Below, piece by piece: positions 26,325 to 35,014 of a stretch of DNA of 64,000 nucleotides (the stretch's first letter is position 1; each line of letters begins with the position of its first letter). Under the pieces are notes generated by a model. The model made no database searches. It saw only the letters and a list, made by a program, of their open reading frames with translations, and had not been told where the DNA came from. This DNA comes from Chryseobacterium contaminans (GTDB lineage: Bacteria; Bacteroidota; Bacteroidia; Flavobacteriales; Weeksellaceae): positions 1 to 64,000 of the forward strand of contig NZ_MAYF01000035.1 in the NCBI RefSeq assembly GCF_001684955.1, in the 5' to 3' direction. The translations under genes and the position numbers were made by a program.

Positions 26325-27269
26325 ATGAAATCATTGAAAGTCGTTTTTTTAGGTACTCCTGAGTTTGCAAAAACTTCTTTGGAGGCTATTCATCAATCTC
26401 ATCATCAGGTTGTAGGTGTTGTAACCGTAGCTGATAAGGCAAGCGGACGTGGCCAGAAAATCAATCAATCCCCTGTAAAAGTATTTGCCTCGGAACATAA
26501 TATTCCTGTTTTCCAACCGGAGAAACTAAGAAATCCTGAGTTTTTAGAAGAACTCAAAAAGCTGGATGCTGATGTTTTCGTAGTGGTAGCCTTCAGAATG
26601 ATGCCGAAAATTCTTTTTGAAATGCCGAAAATGGGTACGTTCAATCTTCACGCTTCCCTTCTTCCTGATTATAGGGGTGCAGCACCTATCAACTATGCTG
26701 TTATCAATGGTGAGGAAAAAACAGGTGCTACTACTTTCTTTATTAATGAAAAGATTGATGAGGGAAATATTCTTCTTCAAGAGGAACTTGAAATCTTCCC
26801 TGATGAAAATGCCGGCAGTCTTCATGACAGACTGATGGAAATGGGAGCAAAATTAGTCGTAAAAACATTGGACGGACTGGCTGACAATGCTATTGAAGAA
26901 AAACCTCAGCCGCAGGTAGAACATCCTAAAAATGCTTATAAAATATTTAAAGACGATACCAGAATTAATTGGAAAGCATCTTCTAAAACAGTACATCAGT
27001 TCATTTTAGGAATGTCACCTTACCCTGCAGCATTCACTACCCTGAAAATTGGAACCGAAGAGAAGGGATTAAAAATATTTGGAGGAAAATTTGAAATTTC
27101 CAATCATGATAAACCCGCCGGAACATTGAATATTTCAAAAAATGAATTTAAAATCTATACTGAGGATGGTGTTTATTTCCCACAGGAACTTCAGTTAGAA
27201 GGTAAAAAAAGAATGACGGTAAAAGATTTTCTGAATGGTTTCAGAAACTTTGATGAGATAACATTATAA
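26325..27269 (+). CDS. fmt: Methionyl-tRNA formyltransferase
   Basis: Formylates initiator Met-tRNA using 10-formyl-tetrahydrofolate. 314 residues. N-terminal Rossmann domain (VVFLGTPEFAKTSLEAI), catalytic site (FNLHASLLPDYRGAAPINYAVINGE, with the conserved Asn, His and downstream Asp of IDEGNIL), and an OB-fold C-terminal tRNA-binding domain (about 210-314). The promoter element is directly against the start codon. Confidence 0.96.
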   Translation: MKSLKVVFLGTPEFAKTSLEAIHQSHHQVVGVVTVADKASGRGQKINQSPVKVFASEHNIPVFQPEKLRNPEFLEELKKLDADVFVVVAFRMMPKILFEMPKMGTFNLHASLLPDYRGAAPINYAVINGEEKTGATTFFINEKIDEGNILLQEELEIFPDENAGSLHDRLMEMGAKLVVKTLDGLADNAIEEKPQPQVEHPKNAYKIFKDDTRINWKASSKTVHQFILGMSPYPAAFTTLKIGTEEKGLKIFGGKFEISNHDKPAGTLNISKNEFKIYTEDGVYFPQELQLEGKKRMTVKDFLNGFRNFDEITL

Positions 27270-27300
27270 TTTGGCTTACCACTGAATTTTAATCATAAAT

Positions 27301-27338
27301 AAAAAGCCACAACAGGAATATTTTTGTTGTGGCTTTTT
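27301..27338. terminator. Bidirectional terminator between fmt and the Crp-like gene
   Basis: Stem AAAAAGCCACAACA / TGTTGTGGCTTTTT, 10-nt loop, A-run and T-run flanks. Serves the convergent genes. Confidence 0.88.
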
Positions 27339-27362
27339 TATTCAATATCATTTTTATTTTCG

Positions 27363-27944
27363 TTAAACCTTCTTCACAATTTTTTTTCGAACCCTGCTCA
27401 GTGATTCGGGGGTTACTCCTAAATAAGCTGCAATCTGAATATTGGTAAGACGATGAGCAATTTGGGGATATTTCTTTAGGAATTCAATATAACGTTCTTC
27501 TGAAGATTTACTTAAATTATCAATAATTCTACGCTGTAATGCTATAATTGAACTCTGAAACTTGAGCCTCATCAACCTTTCCACTTCCGGCATTTCCTGG
27601 TATAGCTGTTCTTTATCCTTTTTTGAAATCAAAAGAATTTCACTGTCTTCGAGTGCCTGAATAGTAAGTTTGGAAGGGATTCTGTTAATAAAGCTGTCTA
27701 TATCGGAAATCCACCAGTTTTCAATGGCAAAATATAAAATTTGTTCAGCAGCATTTCTATCTGTATGGAAAACCTTAAAGCAGCCATTCACTACAAATCC
27801 TTCAAAATCACAAATACTTCCTTCCATTAATAAAAACTCTTTCTTTTTTATTCTTCGATAGGTAAAGGCACTGCAATATTTTTCCAGCTTTTCATCTGAA
27901 ATATCAACATACTCCCGGATATGTTTTTGTAAAGACTCGGTCAT
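27363..27944 (-). CDS. Crp/Fnr-family transcription regulator
   Basis: 193-residue regulator. The N-terminal cyclic-nucleotide-binding-like beta roll covers about 10-120 (KKKEFLLMEGSICDFEGFVVNGCFKVF). The C-terminal winged helix-turn-helix contains LTNIQIAAYLGVTPESLSRVRKKI. The phosphate-binding signature of true cAMP receptors (RSA...) is missing, and there is no Fe-S cysteine cluster, so the ligand is unknown. Small Bacteroidetes members of this type often control nearby genes, but no obvious partner is adjacent. Confidence 0.9.
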   Translation of the reverse strand: MTESLQKHIREYVDISDEKLEKYCSAFTYRRIKKKEFLLMEGSICDFEGFVVNGCFKVFHTDRNAAEQILYFAIENWWISDIDSFINRIPSKLTIQALEDSEILLISKKDKEQLYQEMPEVERLMRLKFQSSIIALQRRIIDNLSKSSEERYIEFLKKYPQIAHRLTNIQIAAYLGVTPESLSRVRKKIVKKV

Positions 27945-27958
27945 GCCTTAAAAATAAA

Positions 27959-27987
27959 AAAAGGTTTAGAAAAATCCTAAACCTTTT
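27959..27987 (-). terminator. Terminator of ribBA
   Basis: Stem AAAAGGTTTAG / CTAAACCTTTT, 7-nt loop; on the minus strand it is followed by a run of T. It lies between the ribBA stop and the start of the Crp-like gene. A second hairpin (AAAGTGAAA / TTTCACTTT, 28012-28032) sits just before it. Confidence 0.8.
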
Positions 27988-28042
27988 ATTTCATTTTATA
28001 AACAGTTATTCAAAGTGAAAAAATTTCACTTTCCATTCATTA

Positions 28043-29164
28043 TTATAGCTGAACCATCTCAGTAACCTCTACATCATACCCTCCAACCTGAGGCTTGATA
28101 TTAGGGTTTTGGGTGATTACTTTAAACTTATTGATTCCTAAATTCTTTAAGATCTGCGTTCCAATACCATAATCCCTGTAATTGTACGCTAAAGTAGGAT
28201 GCTGCTCCTGGCCGTCCTGGTAGTTCAGAAACTGTTGAAGTTTTCTTAATGTATTTTCAGAATTGGAAACGTTATTGATGAAGATAATGGCTCCTTTTCC
28301 GGCTTCATTTACCATATTGGTCACTTTTTCCAATAAAGGCTTTTCACCATTGTTTAATCTTGTCAATACATCAAAATAAGAATCAGAAGACTGTACTCTT
28401 ACCAAAACAGGTTCATCTACTGTCCAAGCTCCTTTTGTTAATGCAAAGTGGATCTGATCGTTAGAAGTCTCTCTGAAGGCATAGAAATCAAAATCACCAT
28501 AGTGTGTTTTTACTTTTTTCTCCTCCAGTCTTTCAACAAGATTTCCTTTTTTAAGCTGATAGTGAATCAAATCTTCAATAGAAACAATCTTCATATCATG
28601 CTTTTGAGCAAATGCGTGAAGTTCAGGTAAACGGGACATGGTTCCGTCTTCGTTCATGATTTCGCAGATCACACCACCTTCTTTCAATCCTGCCAAATGA
28701 GTAAGGTCAATGGCAGCTTCAGTGTGTCCGGCTCTTTTTAACACTCCTCCTTTTCTTGCACGAAGCGGGAAAATGTGTCCAGGTCTCATGAAATCTGTAG
28801 GCTTGGATTTTTCGTCCATCAAAGCTAAAATGGTTTTTGCTCTGTCTCCTGCAGAAATCCCTGTAGAAGTTCCGTTTCCTAAAAGGTCAACAGATACGGT
28901 GAAAGCAGTCTCTTTAGGATCGCTGCTTCTGCTTACCATTACTTCAAGGCCAAGCTCATCACATCTTTTTTCAGGAAGTGGCATACAGATAAGCCCTCTT
29001 CCGTGAAGCGCCATGAAATTGATAATTTCCGGTGTTGTTAGTTCTGCTGCACAAAGAAAATCGCCTTCATTCTCTCTGTCTTCATCATCTACTACTATGA
29101 TTATTTTCCCATTTCTAAGGTCTTCAATAGCCTCCGGAATAGTATTTAATTTAATATCAGACAT
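28043..29164 (-). CDS. ribB: RibBA-type protein: active DHBP synthase domain, degenerate GTP cyclohydrolase II domain
   Basis: Riboflavin pathway protein of 373 residues. The N-terminal 3,4-dihydroxy-2-butanone 4-phosphate synthase (about 1-205) has its metal- and substrate-binding motifs intact ([34 protein letters not shown]). The C-terminal half (about 210-373) aligns with GTP cyclohydrolase II in length and end motif ([24 protein letters not shown]), but the zinc-binding Cys cluster of RVHSECLTGD...RCDCG is replaced by [16 protein letters not shown], and the QEGRGIGL loop is replaced. The second activity is therefore doubtful. The promoter is at 29185-29192. Confidence 0.9.
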   Translation of the reverse strand: MSDIKLNTIPEAIEDLRNGKIIIVVDDEDRENEGDFLCAAELTTPEIINFMALHGRGLICMPLPEKRCDELGLEVMVSRSSDPKETAFTVSVDLLGNGTSTGISAGDRAKTILALMDEKSKPTDFMRPGHIFPLRARKGGVLKRAGHTEAAIDLTHLAGLKEGGVICEIMNEDGTMSRLPELHAFAQKHDMKIVSIEDLIHYQLKKGNLVERLEEKKVKTHYGDFDFYAFRETSNDQIHFALTKGAWTVDEPVLVRVQSSDSYFDVLTRLNNGEKPLLEKVTNMVNEAGKGAIIFINNVSNSENTLRKLQQFLNYQDGQEQHPTLAYNYRDYGIGTQILKNLGINKFKVITQNPNIKPQVGGYDVEVTEMVQL

Positions 29165-29184
29165 TTTTACTTTTTATTTGTGTG

Positions 29185-29192
29185 CAAAGATA
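29185..29192 (-). promoter_or_regulatory. -7 promoter element of ribBA
   Basis: Minus strand TATCTTTGC, full match to TAnnTTTG(C), with TTGG 20 nt upstream as -33. It lies 21 bp before the start codon. No FMN riboswitch is visible in this short leader. Confidence 0.65.
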
Positions 29193-29233
29193 CTCATAAA
29201 AATAAGCATCTGCCAATTTATATGAATGGTTTA

Positions 29234-30238
29234 TTACGCTTTGGATAAGGAGTTCACTGCTGCTCTGATGATCTCATAAGATCTTAGCCTTTTCTGATGA
29301 TCGTATATATGAGAATTAATCATCAGTTCATCCACATTGAACCTTTCCTGGAAGTCTTTAAGCTTCTCCTGAATCTCAGCCTGATCGCCGATAAAAGTAT
29401 ATCTCAGCTTCTGTAACACCATAGATTTTTCCATAGGTGACCATATTTCATCCATATCATCCACCGGCGGTGCAAAAGGTTTTCTGTCATTTCTAACAAT
29501 ATTAATGAATGCCTGAAATAAAGTAGTGGAAATTTTATGGGCTTCCTCAGAAGTTTCTGCTGCAATTCCATTGACACAGGCAATGATATAAGGCTTATCT
29601 GAGTATTCTGAAGGCTGAAAATGTTCCTTGTAAATTTTAAAAGCCATTTCCATCTGCTCCGGAGCAAAATGCCCAGCAAAAGCATATGGTAAACCAAGTT
29701 CAGCGGCCAGCCATGCGCTATCTGTACTCGATCCTAAAATATAAAGTGGAATATCCAGTCCTTCTCCTGGAATGGCACGAACCATAGCATCAGAATTTTC
29801 CTTGGAAAAATACCTTTGAAGTTCTAAGATCTGTCTTGGAAACTGCTCATTGATAATGGCAGGATTCCTTCCCAAAGCCTGAGCGGTTAAGCCATCTGTT
29901 CCGGGGGCTCTTCCTAATCCCAAATCAATTCTTCCGGGAAAAAGAGATTCCAGTGTTCCAAATTGTTCTGCAATAACCAGAGAACTGTGGTTGGGAAGCA
30001 TAATTCCTCCTGACCCTACTCTTATTTTTTTTGTTCCATTGGCAATAAAGCCAATTAAAACTGAGGTTGCAGAGCTTGCGATACTTTCCATATTGTGATG
30101 TTCCGCCAGCCAGAATCTTTTATAGTCTAAACTTTCTACGTGATTGGCTAAGGACAAACTGTCCTGAAAAGTATCATGAATGCTTTTTTCCTGCTTTACC
30201 GGCGCAAGGTCTAAAACAGAAATTTCAAAATTTTTCAT
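29234..30238 (-). CDS. LLM-class flavin-dependent oxidoreductase
   Basis: 334-residue bacterial luciferase-like protein, TIM-barrel FMN enzyme. Typical blocks: ISVLDLAPV at the N-terminus, RFWLAEHHNMESIASSAT, RVGSGGIMLPNHSSLVIAEQFGTLESLFPGRIDLGLGRAPGTDG, and YILGSSTDSAWLAAELGLPYAFAGHF. These resemble the MsnO8/YtmO-like subgroup. The oxidised substrate is unknown. Single gene with a promoter (minus-strand TAAATTTG, 30300-30307). Confidence 0.92.
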   Translation of the reverse strand: MKNFEISVLDLAPVKQEKSIHDTFQDSLSLANHVESLDYKRFWLAEHHNMESIASSATSVLIGFIANGTKKIRVGSGGIMLPNHSSLVIAEQFGTLESLFPGRIDLGLGRAPGTDGLTAQALGRNPAIINEQFPRQILELQRYFSKENSDAMVRAIPGEGLDIPLYILGSSTDSAWLAAELGLPYAFAGHFAPEQMEMAFKIYKEHFQPSEYSDKPYIIACVNGIAAETSEEAHKISTTLFQAFINIVRNDRKPFAPPVDDMDEIWSPMEKSMVLQKLRYTFIGDQAEIQEKLKDFQERFNVDELMINSHIYDHQKRLRSYEIIRAAVNSLSKA

Positions 30239-30575
30239 ATTGAGATATTATTTTAAAGGTGATATAGAATCTCCTTTTTAAATGGTTTTAAAAACCATAC
30301 AAATTTAAAACATCTGAACTACATTAGTTACTTTTTGTAATTAATAGGATCTATTGATGAGTTCAGGGAAAAACTATGAGTATTGAAATTTTATCCACCC
30401 GGTTTTACTTATACGGTTTGAATACAACAAGAATTTGATGTAGCAAGTGATAATAAACTTAAAATAACAGATAAAAATTTAATCATAAACAATAATTATT
30501 AATATTCAATCAAAAATAATTCATTTAAAAGAGAAATATAATTATATTCGTATACCAATTTGAAAAATATTTATT
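30239..30575. other. Gene-free AT-rich spacer
   Basis: Holds the minus-strand promoter of the LLM gene (TAAATTTG as CAAATTTA at 30300-30307) with a small hairpin ATGGTTTT/AAAACCAT beside it at about 30282-30298, and the presumed promoter of the astacin gene. Only very short open frames are present; I see no gene. Confidence 0.6.
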
Positions 30576-31424
30576 ATGAACAAAAAAGTTAATGACTTGC
30601 TTTCCAAAAAAGTTTTTACAAAAAAAGCTTTTCTGATGGGCCTTGTAATCGCTACAGCATTATCATCTTGCAGTAAAAATAATGATGAAATGGCAACCGA
30701 AACTCAAACTAATGCAGCTAACACAGCGAATCTTAAAAAAGGACAATTGGATGGTCAGGAAATCACCTACGAAAGGAAAAATGGAATGAATTTTTTCCAG
30801 GGGGATATTGTCCTTTCCGATAAACAACTTACTGAAGGTGGAGTAGCCAGTAAAGGAGGGGCTACATTTTCTAGATGGCCCAACCGCACCATTTACTATA
30901 CCATTGCAAGTAACATGGGATCTATCAATGTCAACAAGATCAATACTGCGGTTAGTGAATACAATTCCAAGACGAATGTCCGCTGGGTTCAGCGCACCAA
31001 TCAGTCCAATTATGTAGAATTTATTTTTGGAAGTTCAAATGGATCGGATGGATGGGCACATATCGGATATCAGGGTGGAAAACAAACCATTTCTCTGGAT
31101 CAGTATATTTCTGTGGGATCAGTAATTCATGAGATGGGTCATACTGTAGGACTTTATCACGAACACGCCCGTAAAGACAGAGATCAGTATGTAAGCATAC
31201 AATGGAACAACATCCAGGACGGGCAAGCTTATAATTTTAATAAATATACTTCGGGAACAGATATAGGTCCATTTAATATTAATTCTGTAATGATGTATTG
31301 GCCAAATTCTTATTCCAAAAATGGATTGCCTACCATTAAAAGAGCTGATGGCACTAACTTTACCTACAACAGAACAGGATTTACTACAGGGGATATCAAT
31401 ACGATCAATGCGATGTATCCTTAG
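30576..31424 (+). CDS. Astacin-family (M12A) zinc metalloprotease, predicted lipoprotein
   Basis: 282 residues. The zinc site is HEMGHTVGLYHEHARKDRD (H185, E186, H189, H195) and the Met-turn is in INSVMMYWPNSYS. The N-terminus has a hydrophobic stretch ending in an LSSC lipobox (Cys about residue 30), so the propeptide form may be lipid-anchored. Residues about 33-90 form a propeptide-like segment and 92-282 the catalytic domain. It resembles flavastacin and myroilysin of related bacteria. No T9SS domain. Probably degrades extracellular protein. Confidence 0.92.
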   Translation: MNKKVNDLLSKKVFTKKAFLMGLVIATALSSCSKNNDEMATETQTNAANTANLKKGQLDGQEITYERKNGMNFFQGDIVLSDKQLTEGGVASKGGATFSRWPNRTIYYTIASNMGSINVNKINTAVSEYNSKTNVRWVQRTNQSNYVEFIFGSSNGSDGWAHIGYQGGKQTISLDQYISVGSVIHEMGHTVGLYHEHARKDRDQYVSIQWNNIQDGQAYNFNKYTSGTDIGPFNINSVMMYWPNSYSKNGLPTIKRADGTNFTYNRTGFTTGDINTINAMYP

Positions 31425-31451
31425 ACTTTAATCCTATTAACATATTTAAGC

Positions 31452-31485
31452 AAGAAAAGAATTCCTAGGAATTCTTTTCTTTTTT
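31452..31485. terminator. Bidirectional terminator overlapping the helicase 3' end
   Basis: Perfect 15-bp arms AAGAAAAGAATTCCT / AGGAATTCTTTTCTT with no extra loop bases, followed by T-run. The hairpin includes the stop codon and last codons of the minus-strand helicase. Confidence 0.85.
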
Positions 31486-33591
31486 ATAGTTGTAATGATT
31501 GATCAAAATCCTGATCTCGTTAAATTCAAAATGACTCGGTAAAGCATTTTTCCATTCCGTTAAGGTCTCATGTGGATTTTTGTAAAATTCATCTTCAAAT
31601 GCTTTAATTTTATCCGAAGTAATCACTCTTGCAATATCCAGCAACCCCTGTTCTGCAAATTTGGCAAGATGGCCAATCACGGTTTCTTTTACCAGGCCTC
31701 TTTCCAATGCAATTTCACCAATGGTTTTTCCCTGCTCAAAAAGTTGGAATGTCAGAACCTGAGAAGGAACTTTAACAATCTTCATGCTAACTTCTTTATC
31801 ATTCTTTTCATCCAAAAGCCTCGTCTCAAGCAGATGAATATCCTTTAAACTGTTCAGGTATTCTTCAATATCTTCCAGCCAGCTTTTTACTTCTTCATTG
31901 TACTGTTTCAATCCCTTCGCCCCTTTAATTTCAGCATAAAATTCTTTCAAAGGGTCGAAAATTTTATTTCGGGTTTCGGTAAAGAAGAAATTAACAGCTC
32001 CTTTGGATTTGCTTTCAATTTCAGACCATTTTTCTTTCTGCTCAATGAAATTATTGACTTTCTGAAAGATAACACGTTCAAGCTTTTCGAAAATTTTGCC
32101 AAGGTTGGTTGCTTCATGTTTCAACTGAAGATAAAGCTGATTAGCTTTAACATGGTCTATATTTTTAGTAACTATTGACAGTTTATTCCATTCTTCCACT
32201 TCATTTAAGAACCACATGCAGTCAACTGTACGAAGTACTTTTCTGATGCTGTAATCATATTTTTCCTGATTCAGAATAGCTTCTACATGATCATTAGCAA
32301 CTGTATCGCTATGGAAACTCAGGATTCTGTTGTCTTTAAAGATAACTTCAGGAGTAATTTTTGATTTTAAAACAATTCCTTCCAAAGTTCTGCAACGTGA
32401 TAAGGCTACATATACTTGGCCCGCTGTAAAACTCTTTCCTGCATCAATAATCACCTTATCAAAAGTAAGTCCCTGACTTTTATGAATGGTAACGGCCCAC
32501 GCTAATTTGATCGGGAACTGTTCAAAACTTCCCAATACTTCTTCTTTGATTGTTTTATCAGTATCCAGAAAATATTTCTTCTGTTCCCAGGTTTCCTTTT
32601 TTACAGTAATTTCTCTTTCACTTTCATCCAGCACAACACGGATTTCATCTTCATCCAGCCCAATAATCTCCCCAAGTTTTCCATTGAAATATTTCTTCTC
32701 TCCGGAAATATCATTTCTGATGAACATGATCTGGGCTCCTATTTTCAATTCCAGAAACTGATCATTCGGAAATTGACTTTCTTTAAAATCACCGACTAAT
32801 TTTGCCTCATAGGTTTTTGCATCCACTTTTATTTCCTTCAGTTTCTCCTGATTGATTTCATCTGCCATCTTATTATGAGAACACAGATAAACGTAAGATT
32901 CTTTACCCATGTCAAAATCCGGATCGTATCTTTGGTTAAGGTGATCGAAATCTATATTGGCTACATCACCGTCACGGATTGCATTCAATATTTCCAGAAA
33001 TTCCTGATCAGACTGCCGGTAAACTTTGGTAAGCTCAATAGTTACAATCGGAATATCCTTAATGGCATGGCTATCGAAAAAGAAAGGGGAATCATAATAC
33101 ATTTTTAGGATATGCTCATCTCTTACGACTGGTGGCAACTGGAACAAATCCCCGATGAACAGCATCTGCACTCCACCAAAACGTTGATTATTTCTCCTGA
33201 TAAACCTTAATGAAAAATCCATCATATCCAGAACATCAGCTCTTAACATGGAAACCTCATCAATAATAATAATTTCAACTTCTCTTAAAAGCTTGAGTTT
33301 ATCTTTACGATATTTGAAATGTGGCATCAGATCGGCAATATTATTAGCCAAACTGGTATCTATCCTTTCCGTTGTAGGCAGAAAAGTTCGCAAGGGCAAT
33401 CCGAACATAGAATGGATGGTTACCCCACCCGCATTAATTGCCGCAATCCCTGTAGGAGCAACAACAATATGCTTTTTCTTTGTTCGTCTTACAAAATCAT
33501 TAAGAAACGTTGTTTTTCCTGTTCCGGCTTTCCCAGTCAGAAAAACACTTCTGTTGGTGTACTCTATTAAGTCAAAAAAATGATTGTTCAT
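31465..33591 (-). CDS. PIF1/RecD-like superfamily 1 helicase with C-terminal helix-turn-helix
   Basis: 708 residues from ATG 33591 (an upstream TTG at 33600 lies inside the promoter and is rejected). Walker A GKAGTGKTTFLNDF, Walker B IIIIDEVSML, QLPPVV motif III, and a C-terminal AVTIHKSQGLTFDKVIID (UvrD_C_2-type motif) define a PIF1-like 5'-3' DNA helicase. The last about 150 residues are helical with a HTH_40-like domain (IGEIALERGLVKETVIGHLAKFAEQGLLD). Role is probably in DNA repair or replication of hard templates; exact pathway unknown. Confidence 0.9.
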   Translation of the reverse strand: MNNHFFDLIEYTNRSVFLTGKAGTGKTTFLNDFVRRTKKKHIVVAPTGIAAINAGGVTIHSMFGLPLRTFLPTTERIDTSLANNIADLMPHFKYRKDKLKLLREVEIIIIDEVSMLRADVLDMMDFSLRFIRRNNQRFGGVQMLFIGDLFQLPPVVRDEHILKMYYDSPFFFDSHAIKDIPIVTIELTKVYRQSDQEFLEILNAIRDGDVANIDFDHLNQRYDPDFDMGKESYVYLCSHNKMADEINQEKLKEIKVDAKTYEAKLVGDFKESQFPNDQFLELKIGAQIMFIRNDISGEKKYFNGKLGEIIGLDEDEIRVVLDESEREITVKKETWEQKKYFLDTDKTIKEEVLGSFEQFPIKLAWAVTIHKSQGLTFDKVIIDAGKSFTAGQVYVALSRCRTLEGIVLKSKITPEVIFKDNRILSFHSDTVANDHVEAILNQEKYDYSIRKVLRTVDCMWFLNEVEEWNKLSIVTKNIDHVKANQLYLQLKHEATNLGKIFEKLERVIFQKVNNFIEQKEKWSEIESKSKGAVNFFFTETRNKIFDPLKEFYAEIKGAKGLKQYNEEVKSWLEDIEEYLNSLKDIHLLETRLLDEKNDKEVSMKIVKVPSQVLTFQLFEQGKTIGEIALERGLVKETVIGHLAKFAEQGLLDIARVITSDKIKAFEDEFYKNPHETLTEWKNALPSHFEFNEIRILINHYNYKKEKNS

Positions 33592-33597
33592 CGTTGT

Positions 33598-33605
33598 CAA
33601 AAATA
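33598..33605 (-). promoter_or_regulatory. -7 promoter element of the PIF1-like helicase
   Basis: Minus strand TATTTTTG, exact TAnnTTTG match, ending seven bases before the ATG at 33591. It overlaps an in-frame TTG that could be mistaken for the start codon. Confidence 0.6.
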
Positions 33606-33673
33606 CGGAAATGAATTTGATTTTCTTACCTTGGCATAAGTTTTGAAAATTCTTAAAAAGAAAAAAGTCTATT

Positions 33674-34126
33674 GTGAAAAAATTTTTACTTCATATTCCT
33701 GTGATAGTATTATGTACTACTCTTACCCTGGTTTCCTGTAATTCTACGAAGAACCTTGATACTAATCTTCCTATAGATATTGCCAACCGCCCTGCTGATG
33801 AAGACAGTCAAAAATATGAGCAAGCACAACTGGATAGATTAAAAGCTTCTATTGAATCTGAAGCTAAAGGGGAAGAATGTACCAATGGAAGTGACTGGAC
33901 TTTTGCTCCCATGGGCATCAAATCCTGTGGCGGACCTCAGCAATACATTGCCTATCCTAAAAAAATTGAAACTTCAATTCTTCCGAGAATCAATGAGTAT
34001 ACGGATAAAGTAAGGATTTTTAACGAAAAATATAATATTATGTCTGACTGTATGGTGATTCCTCCTCCAGCGTATGTTAAGTGTATCAAAGGAGAAGCAA
34101 GACTGATTACACCAGACTCAAAATAA
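33674..34126 (+). CDS. Hypothetical lipoprotein with conserved cysteines
   Basis: 150-residue predicted lipoprotein of unknown function: MKKFLLHIPVIVLCTTLTLVSC with lipobox Cys at residue 22. The mature part contains five further Cys (EECTNG, KSCGGPQQY, SDCMVI, VKCIKG), suggesting disulfides in the periplasm. No family is recognised. A terminator follows. Confidence 0.8.
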   Translation: MKKFLLHIPVIVLCTTLTLVSCNSTKNLDTNLPIDIANRPADEDSQKYEQAQLDRLKASIESEAKGEECTNGSDWTFAPMGIKSCGGPQQYIAYPKKIETSILPRINEYTDKVRIFNEKYNIMSDCMVIPPPAYVKCIKGEARLITPDSK

Positions 34127-34176
34127 AAAACAAAAGCAAAGGTTCTATATCAAATCGATATTAAGACTTGATATAC

Positions 34177-34206
34177 AAAGCTCCGTCTTCCGACAGAGCT
34201 TTTGTT
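34177..34206 (+). terminator. Intrinsic terminator
   Basis: Stem AAAGCTCCGTC / GACAGAGCTTT with one mismatch, TTCC loop, then T-rich tail. Beyond it, 34240-34310 contains short-period sequence (ATCACACATCACG, GTATCACG). Confidence 0.7.
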
Positions 34207-34310
34207 ATTTTATAAACTAGAGTTAAGACATAGGATTTAAAAGATAAACATCTCCATCAAACCTTTACATCCGCATCACACATCACGAAAACACGTACCC
34301 CGTATCACGC

Positions 34311-34847
34311 CTACAACTCATAATCCTTCACATTCTCCTTATACCAGGATGAATATTTCACATAATTATCCGCAATTCTGTTCACTTCACCTTCCAATAA
34401 CTGAGCGTTGATATCCTTGATCTTTTTAGCAGGAACTCCACCCCAGACTTCCCCGGATTTAATATGGGTTCCCTGAGTCACTACTGAACCTGCCCCAACG
34501 ATTGAGTTTTCTTCAACCAGACAATCATCCATTACAATAGCACCCATTCCGATTAGTACATTATCTTTGATGGTACATCCGTGGACAATAGCATTATGCC
34601 CAATAGAAACATTATTACCGATATTCAAAGGATGTTTCTGATACGTACAATGTAGCATTGCGTTATCCTGAACATTCACCTTGTCTCCCATTTTAATATA
34701 ATGAACATCACCTCTGATTACAGCATTATACCAAACACTGCAATCTTTTCCCATCGTAACATCTCCGATAATAGTAGCGGTTTCAGCTAAAAATGTATTC
34801 TCTCCGATCTGTGGTATTTTCCCTAAAAGTTCTTTTACAAGTGCCAT
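34311..34847 (-). CDS. Gamma-carbonic-anhydrase-like hexapeptide-repeat protein
   Basis: 178-residue left-handed beta-helix protein of the YrdA/PaaY group. Hexapeptide repeats run through about 10-140. The three metal-binding His of the family are found in MLHCTY and IGHNAIVHGC. Typical features also include SVWYNAVIRGDV and VWGGVPAKKIK. Carbonic anhydrase activity is possible but many members have uncertain substrates. Confidence 0.9.
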   Translation of the reverse strand: MALVKELLGKIPQIGENTFLAETATIIGDVTMGKDCSVWYNAVIRGDVHYIKMGDKVNVQDNAMLHCTYQKHPLNIGNNVSIGHNAIVHGCTIKDNVLIGMGAIVMDDCLVEENSIVGAGSVVTQGTHIKSGEVWGGVPAKKIKDINAQLLEGEVNRIADNYVKYSSWYKENVKDYEL

Positions 34848-34903
34848 AGTTTTAATTTGAATATTTGAAAATAAGCCCGTTTGAAAATCATTATTTCTTA
34901 TCT

Positions 34904-34985
34904 TCTGGTCTTTAGCATCTAACTTCTAAATTACAGTGATAGCAAAAATCTAACTCTCAGTTTCCAGCTTCTAACTTCTAATGCG
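34904..34985. repeat. TCTAACTTCTAA-type short-period spacer
   Basis: Degenerate tandem units (CTAACTTCTAA, ATCTAACTCTC, AGCTTCTAACTTCTAA) fill the spacer between the carbonic-anhydrase-like gene and the Nfu gene. Similar units occur at 59811-59836. Confidence 0.5.
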
Positions 34986-34993
34986 TATTTTTG
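34961..34993 (+). promoter_or_regulatory. Promoter of the Nfu-flavin reductase-hemH cluster
   Basis: TTTC (34961-34964), 21-nt spacer, TATTTTTG (34986-34993). The in-frame TTG at 34991 is part of the -7 element, so translation must start at ATG 35015. Confidence 0.65.
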
Positions 34994-35014
34994 TATCTCA
35001 AATTTAACGAAAAA

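Noticed and set aside
29165-29233. FMN riboswitch before ribBA
   Set aside because: The leader between promoter and start is about 20 nt, too short for an RFN element.
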